A stretch of 64,000 bases of DNA from VRUE01 sp963704505. GTDB taxonomy: Bacteria; Actinomycetota; Thermoleophilia; Solirubrobacterales; 70-9. The notes beneath the pieces were generated by a model, which saw only the letters and a list, made by a program, of their open reading frames with translations, was not told the DNA's origin and ran no database searches. Location: the NCBI GenBank assembly GCA_963704505.1, contig OY969912.1:620001-684000 (forward strand). Direction: 5' to 3'. This document shows, in pieces, positions 15,095-23,961 of the stretch (the first letter of the stretch is position 1; every line of letters starts with the position of its first letter). The translations under genes were made by a program, and so were the position numbers.

Positions 15095-16522
15095 TCAGGG
15101 GGCGGAGACGGGGACCACCGGGATGTTCTCGAGCGCGAATTTGCCGTTCGCGTCCTCGGGGTCGCCGAGTGGGTAGCGCCCGGTGAAGCAGGCGTCGCAG
15201 TGGTCCTCGGGCGGCGTGCCGATCGCCTCGTAGACGCCCTCCATCGAGAGGTAGGCGAGGCTGTCGGCGCCGAGCTCGTCGGCAATCTCGTCGATCGAGC
15301 GCTTGTGGGCGATCATCTCCTCGCGGGTCGACATATCGACCCCGTAATGGCACGGGTGGCGGATCGGCGGCGCCGAGATCCGCAGGTGGACCTCGTTGGC
15401 GCCGGCGTCGCGGAGCATGCCGACGATCTGGCGGGTCGTGTTGCCGCGGACGATCGAGTCGTCGACGACGACCACCCTTTTGCCGGCGACGATCTCCGGC
15501 AGCGGGTTGAACTTGAGCCGCAGCCCGTGCTTGCGGAGCTCCTGCCCGGGCTGGATGAAGGTGCGGGCGACGTAGCGGTTCTTGATCAGGCCGTCATCGC
15601 GCGGCAGGCCGGAGGCGCGGGCGAAGCCGGCGGCGGCGGGGTTGCCCGAGTCGGGAACCGAGATCACCAGGTCGGCCTCGACCGGCGCCTCGTTCCAGAG
15701 GTTCTCGCCCATCCGGCCGCGGACCTGCTGGAGGACCTTGCCCTCGAGGCGGCTGTCGGGCCGGGAGAAGTAGATGTGCTCGAACACGCAGTGGGCGGGG
15801 CGGCCGGCCTTGACGACCTGGCGCGTCTCCAGCCCGCGCTCGGTCAGGGAGACCATCTCGCCGGGGCGCACCTCGCGCAGCAGCTCGGCGCCGACGATGT
15901 CGAAGGCGCAGCTCTCCGAAGCGACGACGAAGCGGTCGCCGAGGCGGCCGAGGCTGAGCGGGCGGATGCCGTGCGGGTCGCGGAAGGCGACGATCGCGTG
16001 CTTGGTCATCGCCACGGTCGAGTAGGCGCCTTCCATGCGCGGCATCACGTCGGCGACGGCGTCCTCGATGAAGCGGCCGTCGTGGGAGGAGAGCAGGGCG
16101 GCGATGATCTCCGAGTCGGAGGTGCCGCGGAAGGCGATGCCGCTCTCTTTCAGCTCGTTCCAGAGCTCGACCGCGTTGGTCAGGTTGCCGTTGTGGGCGA
16201 GGGCAAGCTCGCGGCCATCGTCGCGCCAGACCGGCTGGGCGTTCTCCCAGGAGCCGCCGCCGGTGGTCGAGTAGCGGACGTGGCCGATCGCCATGTCGCC
16301 CTCCAGTGCTTTCAGCTTCTCCTCGTCGAAGACCTGGGAGACGAGGCCTGAGTCACGCATCGTCGTGATGTGGCCGCCCTCGCAGGTGGCGATGCCGGCC
16401 GACTCCTGGCCGCGGTGCTGGAGGGCATATAGCCCGAAGTAGGCAAGGCGGGCGACGTCGTGGCCGGGTGCGTAGACACCGAAGACGCCGCATTCCTCGC
16501 GCGGCCCGTCGCGGTCGATCAC
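15095..16522 (-). CDS. purF: Amidophosphoribosyltransferase
   Basis: PurF makes phosphoribosylamine from PRPP and glutamine, the first committed purine step. The 475-residue protein begins with a ten-residue stretch ending EE before CGVFGVYAP, so the N-terminal nucleophile Cys11 needs propeptide removal, as in the Bacillus-type enzymes. The glutaminase domain shows HRGQESAGIAT and GHVRYSTTG. The PRPP site is VVVVDDSIVRGNTTRQIV. Cys residues in DACFTGRYP near the C-terminus, with others upstream, fit the Fe-S cluster of this class. It is the first gene of the purF-purN-purH group. Confidence 0.95.
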   Translation of the reverse strand: MIDRDGPREECGVFGVYAPGHDVARLAYFGLYALQHRGQESAGIATCEGGHITTMRDSGLVSQVFDEEKLKALEGDMAIGHVRYSTTGGGSWENAQPVWRDDGRELALAHNGNLTNAVELWNELKESGIAFRGTSDSEIIAALLSSHDGRFIEDAVADVMPRMEGAYSTVAMTKHAIVAFRDPHGIRPLSLGRLGDRFVVASESCAFDIVGAELLREVRPGEMVSLTERGLETRQVVKAGRPAHCVFEHIYFSRPDSRLEGKVLQQVRGRMGENLWNEAPVEADLVISVPDSGNPAAAGFARASGLPRDDGLIKNRYVARTFIQPGQELRKHGLRLKFNPLPEIVAGKRVVVVDDSIVRGNTTRQIVGMLRDAGANEVHLRISAPPIRHPCHYGVDMSTREEMIAHKRSIDEIADELGADSLAYLSMEGVYEAIGTPPEDHCDACFTGRYPLGDPEDANGKFALENIPVVPVSAP

Positions 16523-16552
16523 CGGCGGAGCGTACCAGCGGCGCAGGATCGG

Positions 16553-17194
16553 CTAGGTGTGGATAAGGAGGGCGTCGAGGGCCTGGCCGAGGCCGGCAAC
16601 CGCCGAGTCGAGCGGCTGCTGGCTACCGGCGGCGCGAGCCCGGATCAGCGCCCCCTCGATGGTCGAGACGACAAGGCCGGCGAACGCCATGGCCTCCTCG
16701 GCGCCGACGCCCTGTTCACCGAGCGCTGCCGCGATCGGCCGTTCCCAGCTCTCGAACGCGGCGGTTGCCGCGGCCGCCAGCGCCGGGTCCTCAGGGCGCG
16801 CGAGCGAGGCGGCGGCGACCGGGCAGCCGAGCCGCTCGGGGTGGTCGGCGACCCGCCGACGGAAGATCTCGCCGAAGAGGACGAGCGTCTCGCGCAGCCC
16901 TCGCTCGGCCAGGGACCGCTCGATCGCGTCGCCGATCAGGTCGCCCTCGAGCGCGACCGCCTCGGCCGCGAGCTGGCGCTTGCCGCCCGGAAAGTGGTGG
17001 TAGATCGAGCCCCGGGGTGCGCTGCCGCGCTCCGCCACGTCGCGCAGCTCCATGCCGGAATAGCCCTTTTCGGCGAGCAGCTCGCGGGCGCCGTTGAGCA
17101 GGCGGGCCCTGCCGTCGCGGGCGGCCGGGTTGGCGGCCCGCGCGACCTCCGCTCGCTCGTGTCCGTCTCCCTTCGCCTCTATGACCACGGACAT
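16553..17194 (-). CDS. TetR-family repressor
   Basis: This 213-residue protein has an N-terminal helix-turn-helix block GRARLLNGARELLAEKGYSGMELRDVAERGSAPRGSIYHHFPGGKRQLAAEAV, followed by a ligand-binding helical domain of the LmrA/YxaF type (GCPVAAASLARPEDPAL). The ATG at 17194 is chosen because the region upstream is the regulatory gap and start of the divergent MFS gene. An imperfect palindrome overlaps this start codon. It most probably represses itself and the divergent efflux pump. Confidence 0.88.
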   Translation of the reverse strand: MSVVIEAKGDGHERAEVARAANPAARDGRARLLNGARELLAEKGYSGMELRDVAERGSAPRGSIYHHFPGGKRQLAAEAVALEGDLIGDAIERSLAERGLRETLVLFGEIFRRRVADHPERLGCPVAAASLARPEDPALAAAATAAFESWERPIAAALGEQGVGAEEAMAFAGLVVSTIEGALIRARAAGSQQPLDSAVAGLGQALDALLIHT

Positions 17195-17231
17195 AGTATA
17201 GTCGCCGCCGTCATGTATGACCGCGGTCATA
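17180..17231. promoter_or_regulatory. Divergent tetR/MFS control region with two operator-like palindromes
   Basis: TATGACCGCGGTCATA (17216-17231) is a perfect 16-bp palindrome just inside the start of the MFS gene. TATGACCACGGACATA (17180-17195) is a near copy that overlaps the tetR start codon. Between them TATAGT (17197-17202) can act as a -10 box for the MFS gene, with a transcription start on or next to its ATG at 17213. Both operators therefore overlap start codons. Confidence 0.65.
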
Positions 17232-18613
17232 GAGCGACGGTAGCGATCGCCTGTGCGGGGGCGTTTCTCGCCTTCCTCGACACGACGATCGTCAACATCG
17301 CCTTCCCGGACATCGCCTCCTCCTTCTCGGGCTCGGGCCGCGAAGCCCTCTCCTGGGTGCTCGACGGGTACTTCGTCGTCATCGCGGCACTGCTGGTGCC
17401 CGCCGGCGGGCTCGCCGATCGCTTCGGGCACAAGCGGGTCTTCCTGATCGGCGTCGGCGGCTTCACGGTGGCCAGCCTGCTCTGCGCGGCGGCCCCTTCG
17501 CTGGCGTTCCTGATCGCCTTCCGGGTGATCCAGGGCGTTGCCGCCGCCCTGGTCGTGCCAACCTCGATCGCGATCGTCCTCGACAGCTATCCGCCCGAGC
17601 GGCGCGCCACCGGGGTCGGCATCTGGGGCGCCGCCGCCGCGGCCGCTGCCGCAGTCGGGCCGACGCTCGGCGGGGCGCTCGTCGACGCCGCCGACTGGCG
17701 GCTCGTCTTCCTCGTCAACCTCCCCCTCGGCGCGGCCATCGTCGTCGCCGGCCTGCGCGCGCTGCCGGCCCGGCCTCCGCGCGACAGCCGCCTTCCCGAC
17801 CTTCCCGGAGCCGCGATCATGGCGCTGAGCCTCGCCCTGGTGACCCTCGGCATCGTCGAGGGCAACGACTGGGGCTGGGACTCGGCGGCGACCCTCGGCT
17901 GCTTCGCCGCCTCCGCCGCGCTGCTTGCCTGGGTCATCGCCCGCAGCAGGAGCCATCCACGCCCGATCGTCGAGCCGGAGCTGTTCGCCCACGCCTCATT
18001 CCGGATCGGCAACCTCAGCACCCTTCTGTTCGCCGCCGCCTTCTTCTCCCTGATCCTCGGCAACGTCCTCTTCCTCACCGGGGTCTGGGGATACAGCCTG
18101 CTCGGCGCGGGTGCCGCCACTCTTCCCGGCCCGCTGCTGTCGACCGTCGTCTCGGGGCCGGCCGGTCGGCTCGCCGACCGGTTCGGCCACCGGGCGGTCG
18201 TCGTCCCCGGGACGCTGTTCTTCGCCGCCGGGGTGATGGTCCTGCGCTCGGCCGGGGCCGAGCCCGACTACCTCGGCATCTGGCTGCCCGGCGCATGCCT
18301 GACCGGGATCGGCATCGGGCTCGCCTTCCCGACCCTCGGCGCGGCAGCCGTCCGCGACGTCCCCGGCGAGCGCTTCGCGACCGCCAGCGCCGTCAACGCG
18401 GCCTTCCGCCAGGTCGGCGCCGTGCTCGGGACCGCGATCCTCGTCGCGATCGTCGGCAATCCGACGACGCTGGCCGCCGCCCTCGATTCCTCCGACAGCG
18501 CCTACCTCTTCACGGCGATCGTCGCGCTGGCCGCAGGCGCGCTCACCCTGCGCCTCGGGCCTGAGAGGCTCGCCGCGCCGTCAGACGCCGTCTTGGCGCG
18601 GGCCCAGCGATGA
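17213..18613 (+). CDS. MFS efflux transporter, 14-helix drug:H+ antiporter type
   Basis: This 466-residue membrane protein has motif A as GLADRFGHKRVFLIG, the antiporter motif near GIWGAAAAAAAAVGPTLGGALVD, and FLDTTIVNIAFPDIA in helix 1, all typical of EmrB/QacA-like (DHA2) exporters. About fourteen hydrophobic segments can be drawn. The start ATG 17213 is the first one beyond the -10 box. It is divergent from a TetR gene, the common layout for a substrate-induced pump. Its 3' end overlaps the convergent purL by 33 bases. The substrate is unknown. Confidence 0.9.
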   Translation: MYDRGHRATVAIACAGAFLAFLDTTIVNIAFPDIASSFSGSGREALSWVLDGYFVVIAALLVPAGGLADRFGHKRVFLIGVGGFTVASLLCAAAPSLAFLIAFRVIQGVAAALVVPTSIAIVLDSYPPERRATGVGIWGAAAAAAAAVGPTLGGALVDAADWRLVFLVNLPLGAAIVVAGLRALPARPPRDSRLPDLPGAAIMALSLALVTLGIVEGNDWGWDSAATLGCFAASAALLAWVIARSRSHPRPIVEPELFAHASFRIGNLSTLLFAAAFFSLILGNVLFLTGVWGYSLLGAGAATLPGPLLSTVVSGPAGRLADRFGHRAVVVPGTLFFAAGVMVLRSAGAEPDYLGIWLPGACLTGIGIGLAFPTLGAAAVRDVPGERFATASAVNAAFRQVGAVLGTAILVAIVGNPTTLAAALDSSDSAYLFTAIVALAAGALTLRLGPERLAAPSDAVLARAQR

Positions 18614-20833
18614 CCATGCGTGACGGGCATCGGCGACGCCGAGGCTGAGGCTGCGGTCGCCGGCGGCCAGCGCGATCTTCGTGCCGCCGACCTCGCCGAT
18701 GATCGTCGCCCCGATGCCCTCCAGCTCGCTTCGCTCGCCGCTGATGAGGAATCCCCCCGTGCCCTCGCCGAAGAGCGCCTCCTCGGGCGAGCAGCCACGC
18801 TCGCGCAGGGGCTGCAGGTCGGCCTCGCAGCCGATCCCGCCGGCGATCGCCGACTCGGCGATCGCGCAGGCGAGGCCGCCGTCGCTGACGTCGTGGGCGG
18901 AGCTCAGGCGCCCGCCGCGAACCGCCTCGCGGACGGTGGCGCAGGCTGCGGCGACCGCCTCGATGTCCGGTCGGGCGAGGCCGGGCCCGAGCTCGCCGCG
19001 CAGCTTCGCCAGCTCCGAGCCGCCGGGGGTGGGTTCGAAGGGGCCGAGCAGGCCCACCGCGTCGCCCTCCCGCTGAAAGGCCGAGCCCGCGGTCTTCGCC
19101 GGGTCGGGCAGCTCGCCGACCATGCCGATCACCGGCGTCGGGTAGATAGGACCTTCCGGCCCCTCGTTGTAGAGGGAGACGTTGCCGCCGACCACGGGCA
19201 CGCCGAGCGCCTCGCAGACATCGGCGAGACCGGCGACGGAGCGGTCGAGCTGCCAGGCCGGCGTCGGCTTCTCGGGGTTGCCGAAGTTCAGGCAGTTGGT
19301 CAGGCCGAGCGGCTCGGCTCCGACGCAGGCGAGGTTCTGCGCGCACTCGAGGACCGCCTCGATCGTCCCGGCGTAGGGGTCGCACGCGACGCGGCGGCCG
19401 TTGCCGTCGATCGAGACGCCGATCGCGTTGCCCGACTCGGGCAGCTGGAGGACGGCGGCGTCGGCCGACTCGGGCCGCCGCACCGTGCGCGAGCCGACCA
19501 CCGAGTCGTACTGCTCGAAGGCCCAGCGCTTGGAGGCGACGCTGGGGGAGGCGAGCAGCGCCAGCAGGGTCTCGACGGAGGAGGTCCCCGCCTCGAGCCC
19601 GATGCTGTTGCCGTAGATCCACTCGGCGGGCTCCTCAGGGCTCAGGTCATACAGAGGGCAGCCGTCGACCAGGGCCTCGACCGGCATCTCGCCGACGGTC
19701 TCGCCACCACTCAGGATCCGGACCAGCCCGTCGCCGGTGACCGCACCGATCGTCGCCGCGCCGGTCTGCCATTTCTCGCAGACGGCGATCACCTCCTCGA
19801 CGCGGGAGGGCTCGACCACGCCGAGCATCCGCTCCTGGGACTCGGAGACCATGATTTCGAAGGGCTCCATGTCGGGCTCGCGAAGCGGGACCGAGGCGAC
19901 GTCGATCTCGACCCCGACCCCGCCTGCAGAGGCCATCTCCGCCGCCGAGGAGGTGAGCCCGGCCGCGCCCAGGTCCTGGAGGGAGACGAGCAGACCCTTC
20001 TCGAGCAGCTCGAGGCAGCACTCGAGCACCTTCGACTCCTCGAATGGGTCGCCGATCTGGACTGTCGGTCTCTTTTGCGCCTCGTCGCCCTCGCCGAGCT
20101 CGGCCGAGGCGAGGACGGAGGCCCCGCCGATCCCGTCGCGACCGGTCGAGGCGCCCATCAGCACGACGGCGTTGCCGACCCCGGATGCCGCGGCCCTCAC
20201 CATCTCGTCCTTGCGCGCTATGCCGACGCACATCGCGTTGACCAGGCAGTTGTGCTCGTAGGGCGCCTCGAAGTAGATCTCGCCGCCGACGTTGGCGACG
20301 CCGATCGAGTTTCCGTAGTGGCCGATCCCGCGGACTGCGCCGTCGAGCAGGAAGCGCGAGCGCTCGGAGTCGAGCTCGCCGAAGCGGAGGCTGTCGAGGA
20401 TCGCGATCGGGCGGGCACCGAGAGCGAAGACGTCGCGGAGGATGCCGCCGACCCCGGTCGCGGCGCCCTGGAAAGGCTCGACCGCGCTCGGGTGGTTGTG
20501 GGACTCGACCTTGAAGGCGATCGCGTAGCCGCTGCCGACGTCGACCGCTCCGGCGTTCTCGCCCGGCCCCATCACCACCCGCTCGCCCTCGGTGGGCAGC
20601 TTGCGCAGCAGCTTTTTCGAATGCTTGTAGGCGCAGTGCTCGGACCAGAGCAGGCTGAACATCGCCAGCTCGACCTCGTTCGGCTCGCGCCCGAGCTTCT
20701 CCACGATGAGGCGGTACTCGGCCTCTTTGAGGCCGAGTACCTCATACGCCGCCGGCTGCTCTGCTCCCGTGGGCGGCGAAGGGGTCAGAGATGGATCGCC
20801 ACCCACTTCCGCGTCCGCGCCGGCGGGGGTCAC
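18581..20833 (-). CDS. purL: Phosphoribosylformylglycinamidine synthase subunit PurL
   Basis: PurL is the ATP-dependent FGAM synthetase that uses ammonia delivered by PurQ with help from PurS. At 750 residues it is the small, three-component form. Diagnostic stretches are WSEHCAYKHSKKLL, VVMGPGENAGAVDVG, AIAFKVESHNHPSAVEPFQG, GGILRDVFALGARPIA, GGASVLASAELGE and SAHDVSDGGLACAIAESAI. The GTG start overlaps the purQ stop by four bases. The N-terminal 25 residues are low-complexity and precede the conserved YEVLGLKEAEYRLI. Confidence 0.95.
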   Translation of the reverse strand: MTPAGADAEVGGDPSLTPSPPTGAEQPAAYEVLGLKEAEYRLIVEKLGREPNEVELAMFSLLWSEHCAYKHSKKLLRKLPTEGERVVMGPGENAGAVDVGSGYAIAFKVESHNHPSAVEPFQGAATGVGGILRDVFALGARPIAILDSLRFGELDSERSRFLLDGAVRGIGHYGNSIGVANVGGEIYFEAPYEHNCLVNAMCVGIARKDEMVRAAASGVGNAVVLMGASTGRDGIGGASVLASAELGEGDEAQKRPTVQIGDPFEESKVLECCLELLEKGLLVSLQDLGAAGLTSSAAEMASAGGVGVEIDVASVPLREPDMEPFEIMVSESQERMLGVVEPSRVEEVIAVCEKWQTGAATIGAVTGDGLVRILSGGETVGEMPVEALVDGCPLYDLSPEEPAEWIYGNSIGLEAGTSSVETLLALLASPSVASKRWAFEQYDSVVGSRTVRRPESADAAVLQLPESGNAIGVSIDGNGRRVACDPYAGTIEAVLECAQNLACVGAEPLGLTNCLNFGNPEKPTPAWQLDRSVAGLADVCEALGVPVVGGNVSLYNEGPEGPIYPTPVIGMVGELPDPAKTAGSAFQREGDAVGLLGPFEPTPGGSELAKLRGELGPGLARPDIEAVAAACATVREAVRGGRLSSAHDVSDGGLACAIAESAIAGGIGCEADLQPLRERGCSPEEALFGEGTGGFLISGERSELEGIGATIIGEVGGTKIALAAGDRSLSLGVADARHAWSSLGPRQDGV

Positions 20834-21486
20834 GCCAGGCCTTCGAAGACCGCGAGGCCGTCGGTCGACCCGGTCAGCTCGTCGACCGCGTGCTCGGGGT
20901 GGGGCATCAGGCCGACGACGTTGCCCGCCTCGTTGGTGACCCCGGCGATGTCGCGGGAGGAGCCGTTCGGGTTTTGCCCCGGCGCGTAGCGGTAGGCGAC
21001 CTGGCCGTTCTCCTCGAGCCTGTCGAGAACGTCATCCGGCGCCCAGTAGCGCCCTTCCCCGTGCTTGACCGGGATCGAAAGCCGCTGATGGGCCGATTCC
21101 CGACGCATAGGGTCGTCGATCGGCCCATCGGCCAGGAGGTCGACCTGGCGGTGGACGAAGCGGAGCTGGGCGTTGAGGAGGAGGGCGCCGGGGAGGAGGC
21201 CCGCCTCGCAGAGGACCTGGAAGCCGTTGCAGATGCCGAGCACCGGGCGGCCGGCGGCAGCGTGCTCGGCGACCGCCTCCATCGCCGGGGAGAAGCGCGC
21301 GATCGCTCCGGCCCGCAGGTAGTCGCCGTAGGAGAAGCCGCCGGGGACGACGATCGCCTCGGCGTCGCCGAGGTCTCGCTCTTCGTGCCAGATCAGCCGG
21401 GCCGGTTCGCCCGAGGCCAGCTCGCAGGCGTGCAGGGCGTCGCGCTCGTCGCATGACCCCGGGAACTGGATGACCCCCCAAGGCAT
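20830..21486 (-). CDS. purQ: Phosphoribosylformylglycinamidine synthase glutaminase subunit PurQ
   Basis: PurQ is the class I glutamine amidotransferase that supplies ammonia to PurL. The 218-residue protein has the nucleophile Cys in VLGICNGFQVLCEAG, the oxyanion region VVPGGFSYGDYLRAGAIA and the His-Glu pair in GLMPHPEHAVDEL. The ATG at 21486 is preferred; a GTG three codons upstream is also open. Around residues 120-134 a family B palindrome (21087-21129) is read in frame as ADGPIDDPMRRESAH. It is inserted where PurQ proteins are variable, just before the conserved IPVKHGEGRY. The reading frame is intact. Confidence 0.94.
   Translation of the reverse strand: MPWGVIQFPGSCDERDALHACELASGEPARLIWHEERDLGDAEAIVVPGGFSYGDYLRAGAIARFSPAMEAVAEHAAAGRPVLGICNGFQVLCEAGLLPGALLLNAQLRFVHRQVDLLADGPIDDPMRRESAHQRLSIPVKHGEGRYWAPDDVLDRLEENGQVAYRYAPGQNPNGSSRDIAGVTNEAGNVVGLMPHPEHAVDELTGSTDGLAVFEGLA
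21087..21129 (-). repeat. Family B palindrome, copy B1, inside purQ
   Basis: GATGGGCCGAT (21087-21097) pairs perfectly with ATCGGCCCATC (21119-21129), and an inner CGAC/GTCG stem lies between. On the minus strand it shares CGGGAATCGGCCC and overall shape with copies at 57101-57147 and 44019-44069. It is translated within PurQ without disturbing the frame. Confidence 0.8.
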
Positions 21487-21502
21487 CAGGCCCACCCGCC
21501 GC

Positions 21503-21736
21503 TCACGGCGTGTCGAGGTTCTCGATCTCGAAGTCCTCGATCAACGGGTTGGCGAGCAGCTTCTCGCAGAGCTCGGCAAGCCGCCCCGGGTCCTCCGCCT
21601 CGAGCTCGACCATGCGCCCGACCCGCACGTGCTCGACGCCCTCGAACCCGAGTGCCGGCAGCGCCCGCTCGACCGCCTTGCCCTGCGGGTCGAGGATTCC
21701 CTCCTTGGGGCGGATCAGGACCCGCGCCCTCGCCAC
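21503..21736 (-). CDS. purS: Phosphoribosylformylglycinamidine synthase subunit PurS
   Basis: PurS is the small structural subunit that joins PurQ to PurL in the three-part FGAM synthase. The 77-residue protein starts at GTG 21736, overlapping the purC stop by one base (TAGTG). It contains ARVLIRPKEGILDPQGKAVERALPALGFEG and the C-terminal CEKLLANPLIEDFEIE, which match the family over its whole length. The order purC-purS-purQ-purL with overlapping or closely spaced genes indicates one transcript. Confidence 0.93.
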   Translation of the reverse strand: MARARVLIRPKEGILDPQGKAVERALPALGFEGVEHVRVGRMVELEAEDPGRLAELCEKLLANPLIEDFEIENLDTP

Positions 21737-22587
21737 TAGAAGCCGGTCTCCGTGATCCGCTCGTAGGCGTCGACGTATTTGCCGCGGGTCTGCTCGACCA
21801 CGTCGGCGGGCAGCTCCGGCGCCGGCGGGGATTTGTCCCAGCCCTGCTCGCTCGCCCAGTCGCGGACGAACTGCTTGTCGAAGGAGGGGGGCGTGTGGCC
21901 CGGCTGGTGACGATCGGCCGGCCAGAAGCGGGAGGAGTCCGGGGTCAGCACCTCGTCGGCGAGGACGATCTCCGCCCCGGCGTGGCGGCCGAACTCGAAC
22001 TTGGTGTCGGCGAGGATGATGCCGCGCTCGGCCGCGTGCTCGGCGCCGCGCGTGTAGACGTCGATCGAAACCCGGCGCAGCTCTTCCATCAGGGCCCGGT
22101 CGCCGACGATCTCGGCGGCCCGCTCGAAGTCGACGTTCTCGTCGTGGTCGCCGATCTCGGCCTTGGTCGCCGGCGTGAAGATCGGCTCCGGAAGCTTGTC
22201 GGACTCGAGCAGGTTGGGCGGCAGCTCGATCCCGCAGACCGCGCCGCCCTCCTTGTATTCCTTCCAGCCTGATCCCGAGAGGTAGCCGCGCACCACGCAC
22301 TCGACCGGGTACATCTCGAGGCGGCGCACCCGCATCGCCCGTTCGGCGACCTCTTCCGGCACGTCGTCGGAGAGGAAGTGGTTGGGGACGATGCCGTCGG
22401 TCAGGTCGAACCAGAATTCGGAGATCCGGTTCAGCACCTTGCCCTTGTCGGGGATCGGCGTCGGCATCACCACGTCGTAGATCGAGATCCGGTCGGAGGC
22501 GACCATCAGAAGGTCGTCGTCCCACTCGTAGATCTCCCTGACCTTGCCGGAGGAGTGCAGCTTCAGATCCTGGACTGTGACGGGCAT
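21736..22587 (-). CDS. purC: Phosphoribosylaminoimidazole-succinocarboxamide synthase (SAICAR synthetase)
   Basis: PurC ligates aspartate to CAIR using ATP. The 283-residue protein starts MPVTVQDLKLHSSGKVREIYE and contains ASDRISIYDVVMPTPIPDKG, EMYPVECVVRGYLSGSGWKEY, ILADTKFEFGR and the longer C-terminal region typical of the actinobacterial/eukaryote-like form (LTPDSSRFWPAD, FDKQFVRDWASEQGW). The ATG at 22587 is the only start consistent with the family. It is divergent from the P450 gene, with 27 bases between their starts, so their promoters overlap. Confidence 0.95.
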   Translation of the reverse strand: MPVTVQDLKLHSSGKVREIYEWDDDLLMVASDRISIYDVVMPTPIPDKGKVLNRISEFWFDLTDGIVPNHFLSDDVPEEVAERAMRVRRLEMYPVECVVRGYLSGSGWKEYKEGGAVCGIELPPNLLESDKLPEPIFTPATKAEIGDHDENVDFERAAEIVGDRALMEELRRVSIDVYTRGAEHAAERGIILADTKFEFGRHAGAEIVLADEVLTPDSSRFWPADRHQPGHTPPSFDKQFVRDWASEQGWDKSPPAPELPADVVEQTRGKYVDAYERITETGF

Positions 22588-22614
22588 AGCCCTCGACTCT
22601 AGCTGGCGTCTGCG

Positions 22615-23961
22615 ATGCTTTGGCGCGTGACTCTGCCGCCAGAACCGGCGATGAGCCCGTTGCGGCAGACGCTGGCCTGGTCGATCCGCCCCTTCGGCTT
22701 CCTCGAGCGCTGCCGGCGCGAATTCGGTGACTCCTTCAGCCTCAGGTTCCTCGGCTTCGAGAGGCCGATGGTGATGATCTCCGACCCGCAGGCGATCAAA
22801 GCCCTCTACACCGTGCGCGGCCACGGCCTGCCGCCCGGGCGAAACATCTTCCTCGAGCCGATTCTCGGCTCGCGCTCGCTGCTCCTGCTCGAAGGCGCTG
22901 ACCACCTCGCCCACCGCAAGCTGATGCTGCCCGCCTTCCACGGCGAGCGGATGCGCTCCTTCGAGCCGATGATGGAGGCGATCGTCGACGCCGAGATCGA
23001 CTCCTGGCCGCTCGGCGAGGAGTTCCCCCTCCACCCACACATGCAGGCGGTCACTCTCGAGGTGATCCTGCGGGTCGTCTTCGGCGTCTCCGACGGTCCC
23101 CGCCTCGAGCAGCTCCGTGGGCTGCTGCGCAACCTGCTCTCCGAAACCGGCTCGAACGGGACCCAGCTGCGCGCCCTGCTGATGCGCCGCTTCGGCCGGG
23201 CCGCCAACGTCTGGGGCCGCTTCGAAGGGCAGCTGAACGCGGTCGACGAGCTGCTCATGGCGGAGATCGCCGAGCACCGTTCCAAGGACGACCTCGAGGA
23301 TCGCGACGACATCCTCTCGACCCTGATCCTGGCCCGCTTCGAGGACGGGGAGGGCATGAGCGACCGGGAACTGCGCGACCAGCTGATGACCCTGCTGCTC
23401 GCCGGCCACGAGACGACGGCGACCGGGCTCGCCTGGACCTTCGACCTCCTCCTTCGTCACCCGGCCGTCTTCGAGCGGCTCCGCGAAACCCTCGAGGCGG
23501 ACGACGAGGACTACCTGCGTGCGGTGATCACCGAGTCACTGCGACTGCGTCCCGTGGTCCCGGTCGCCGGCCGCCGCCTGACCAGCGAGCTGGTCACCGA
23601 CGACCTCGAGCTGCCCGCCGGCACCGACGTGACGCCGGCGATCTGGCTCGCCCATACAAGAGCCGAGGCCTACGCCGACCCCTTCGCCTTCCGGCCCGAG
23701 CGATTCCTCGAGGACGGCCCGGACACCTACGCCTGGGTCCCGTTCGGCGGCGGCGTGCGCCGCTGCATCGGCGGCGCCTTCGCCGAGTTCGAGATGCGGG
23801 TCGTGATGCGCGAGGTGCTGACCCGCTGCGAGCTCCACAAGGCCGACCCGCGGCCGGAGCGCGTCGCCCGCCGCAACATCACGCTCTCTCCGCGTGACGG
23901 CACCCCGGTCGTCGTCGACGCGCGCCACCCGGCCCGCGAGCGCGAGCTGCTCGCCGTCTAG
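22615..23961 (+). CDS. Cytochrome P450
   Basis: This 448-residue P450 has the I-helix motif LLAGHETTATGLAW, the ExxR motif in ITESLRLRPVVPVAGR, the PERF region (FRPERFLEDGPDTYAWVPFGGG) and the heme-thiolate loop FGGGVRRCIGGAFAEFEM, with the Cys near residue 384. The N-terminal stretch LPPEPAMSPLRQTLAWSIRPFGFLERCRREFGDSF resembles CYP110/CYP4-like bacterial enzymes. No ferredoxin or reductase gene is adjacent. The exact start is uncertain: ATG 22615, GTG 22627 and ATG 22651 are all in frame. The substrate cannot be told from sequence. Confidence 0.92.
   Translation: MLWRVTLPPEPAMSPLRQTLAWSIRPFGFLERCRREFGDSFSLRFLGFERPMVMISDPQAIKALYTVRGHGLPPGRNIFLEPILGSRSLLLLEGADHLAHRKLMLPAFHGERMRSFEPMMEAIVDAEIDSWPLGEEFPLHPHMQAVTLEVILRVVFGVSDGPRLEQLRGLLRNLLSETGSNGTQLRALLMRRFGRAANVWGRFEGQLNAVDELLMAEIAEHRSKDDLEDRDDILSTLILARFEDGEGMSDRELRDQLMTLLLAGHETTATGLAWTFDLLLRHPAVFERLRETLEADDEDYLRAVITESLRLRPVVPVAGRRLTSELVTDDLELPAGTDVTPAIWLAHTRAEAYADPFAFRPERFLEDGPDTYAWVPFGGGVRRCIGGAFAEFEMRVVMREVLTRCELHKADPRPERVARRNITLSPRDGTPVVVDARHPARERELLAV

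Noticed and set aside
16553..17992. N-terminally extended 479-codon version of the TetR gene
   Set aside because: The extension is antisense to the MFS gene and covers the promoter region; TetR proteins begin near 17194.
18620..20989. 789-codon open frame opposite purL
   Set aside because: Same reason: antisense shadow of a full-length purL.
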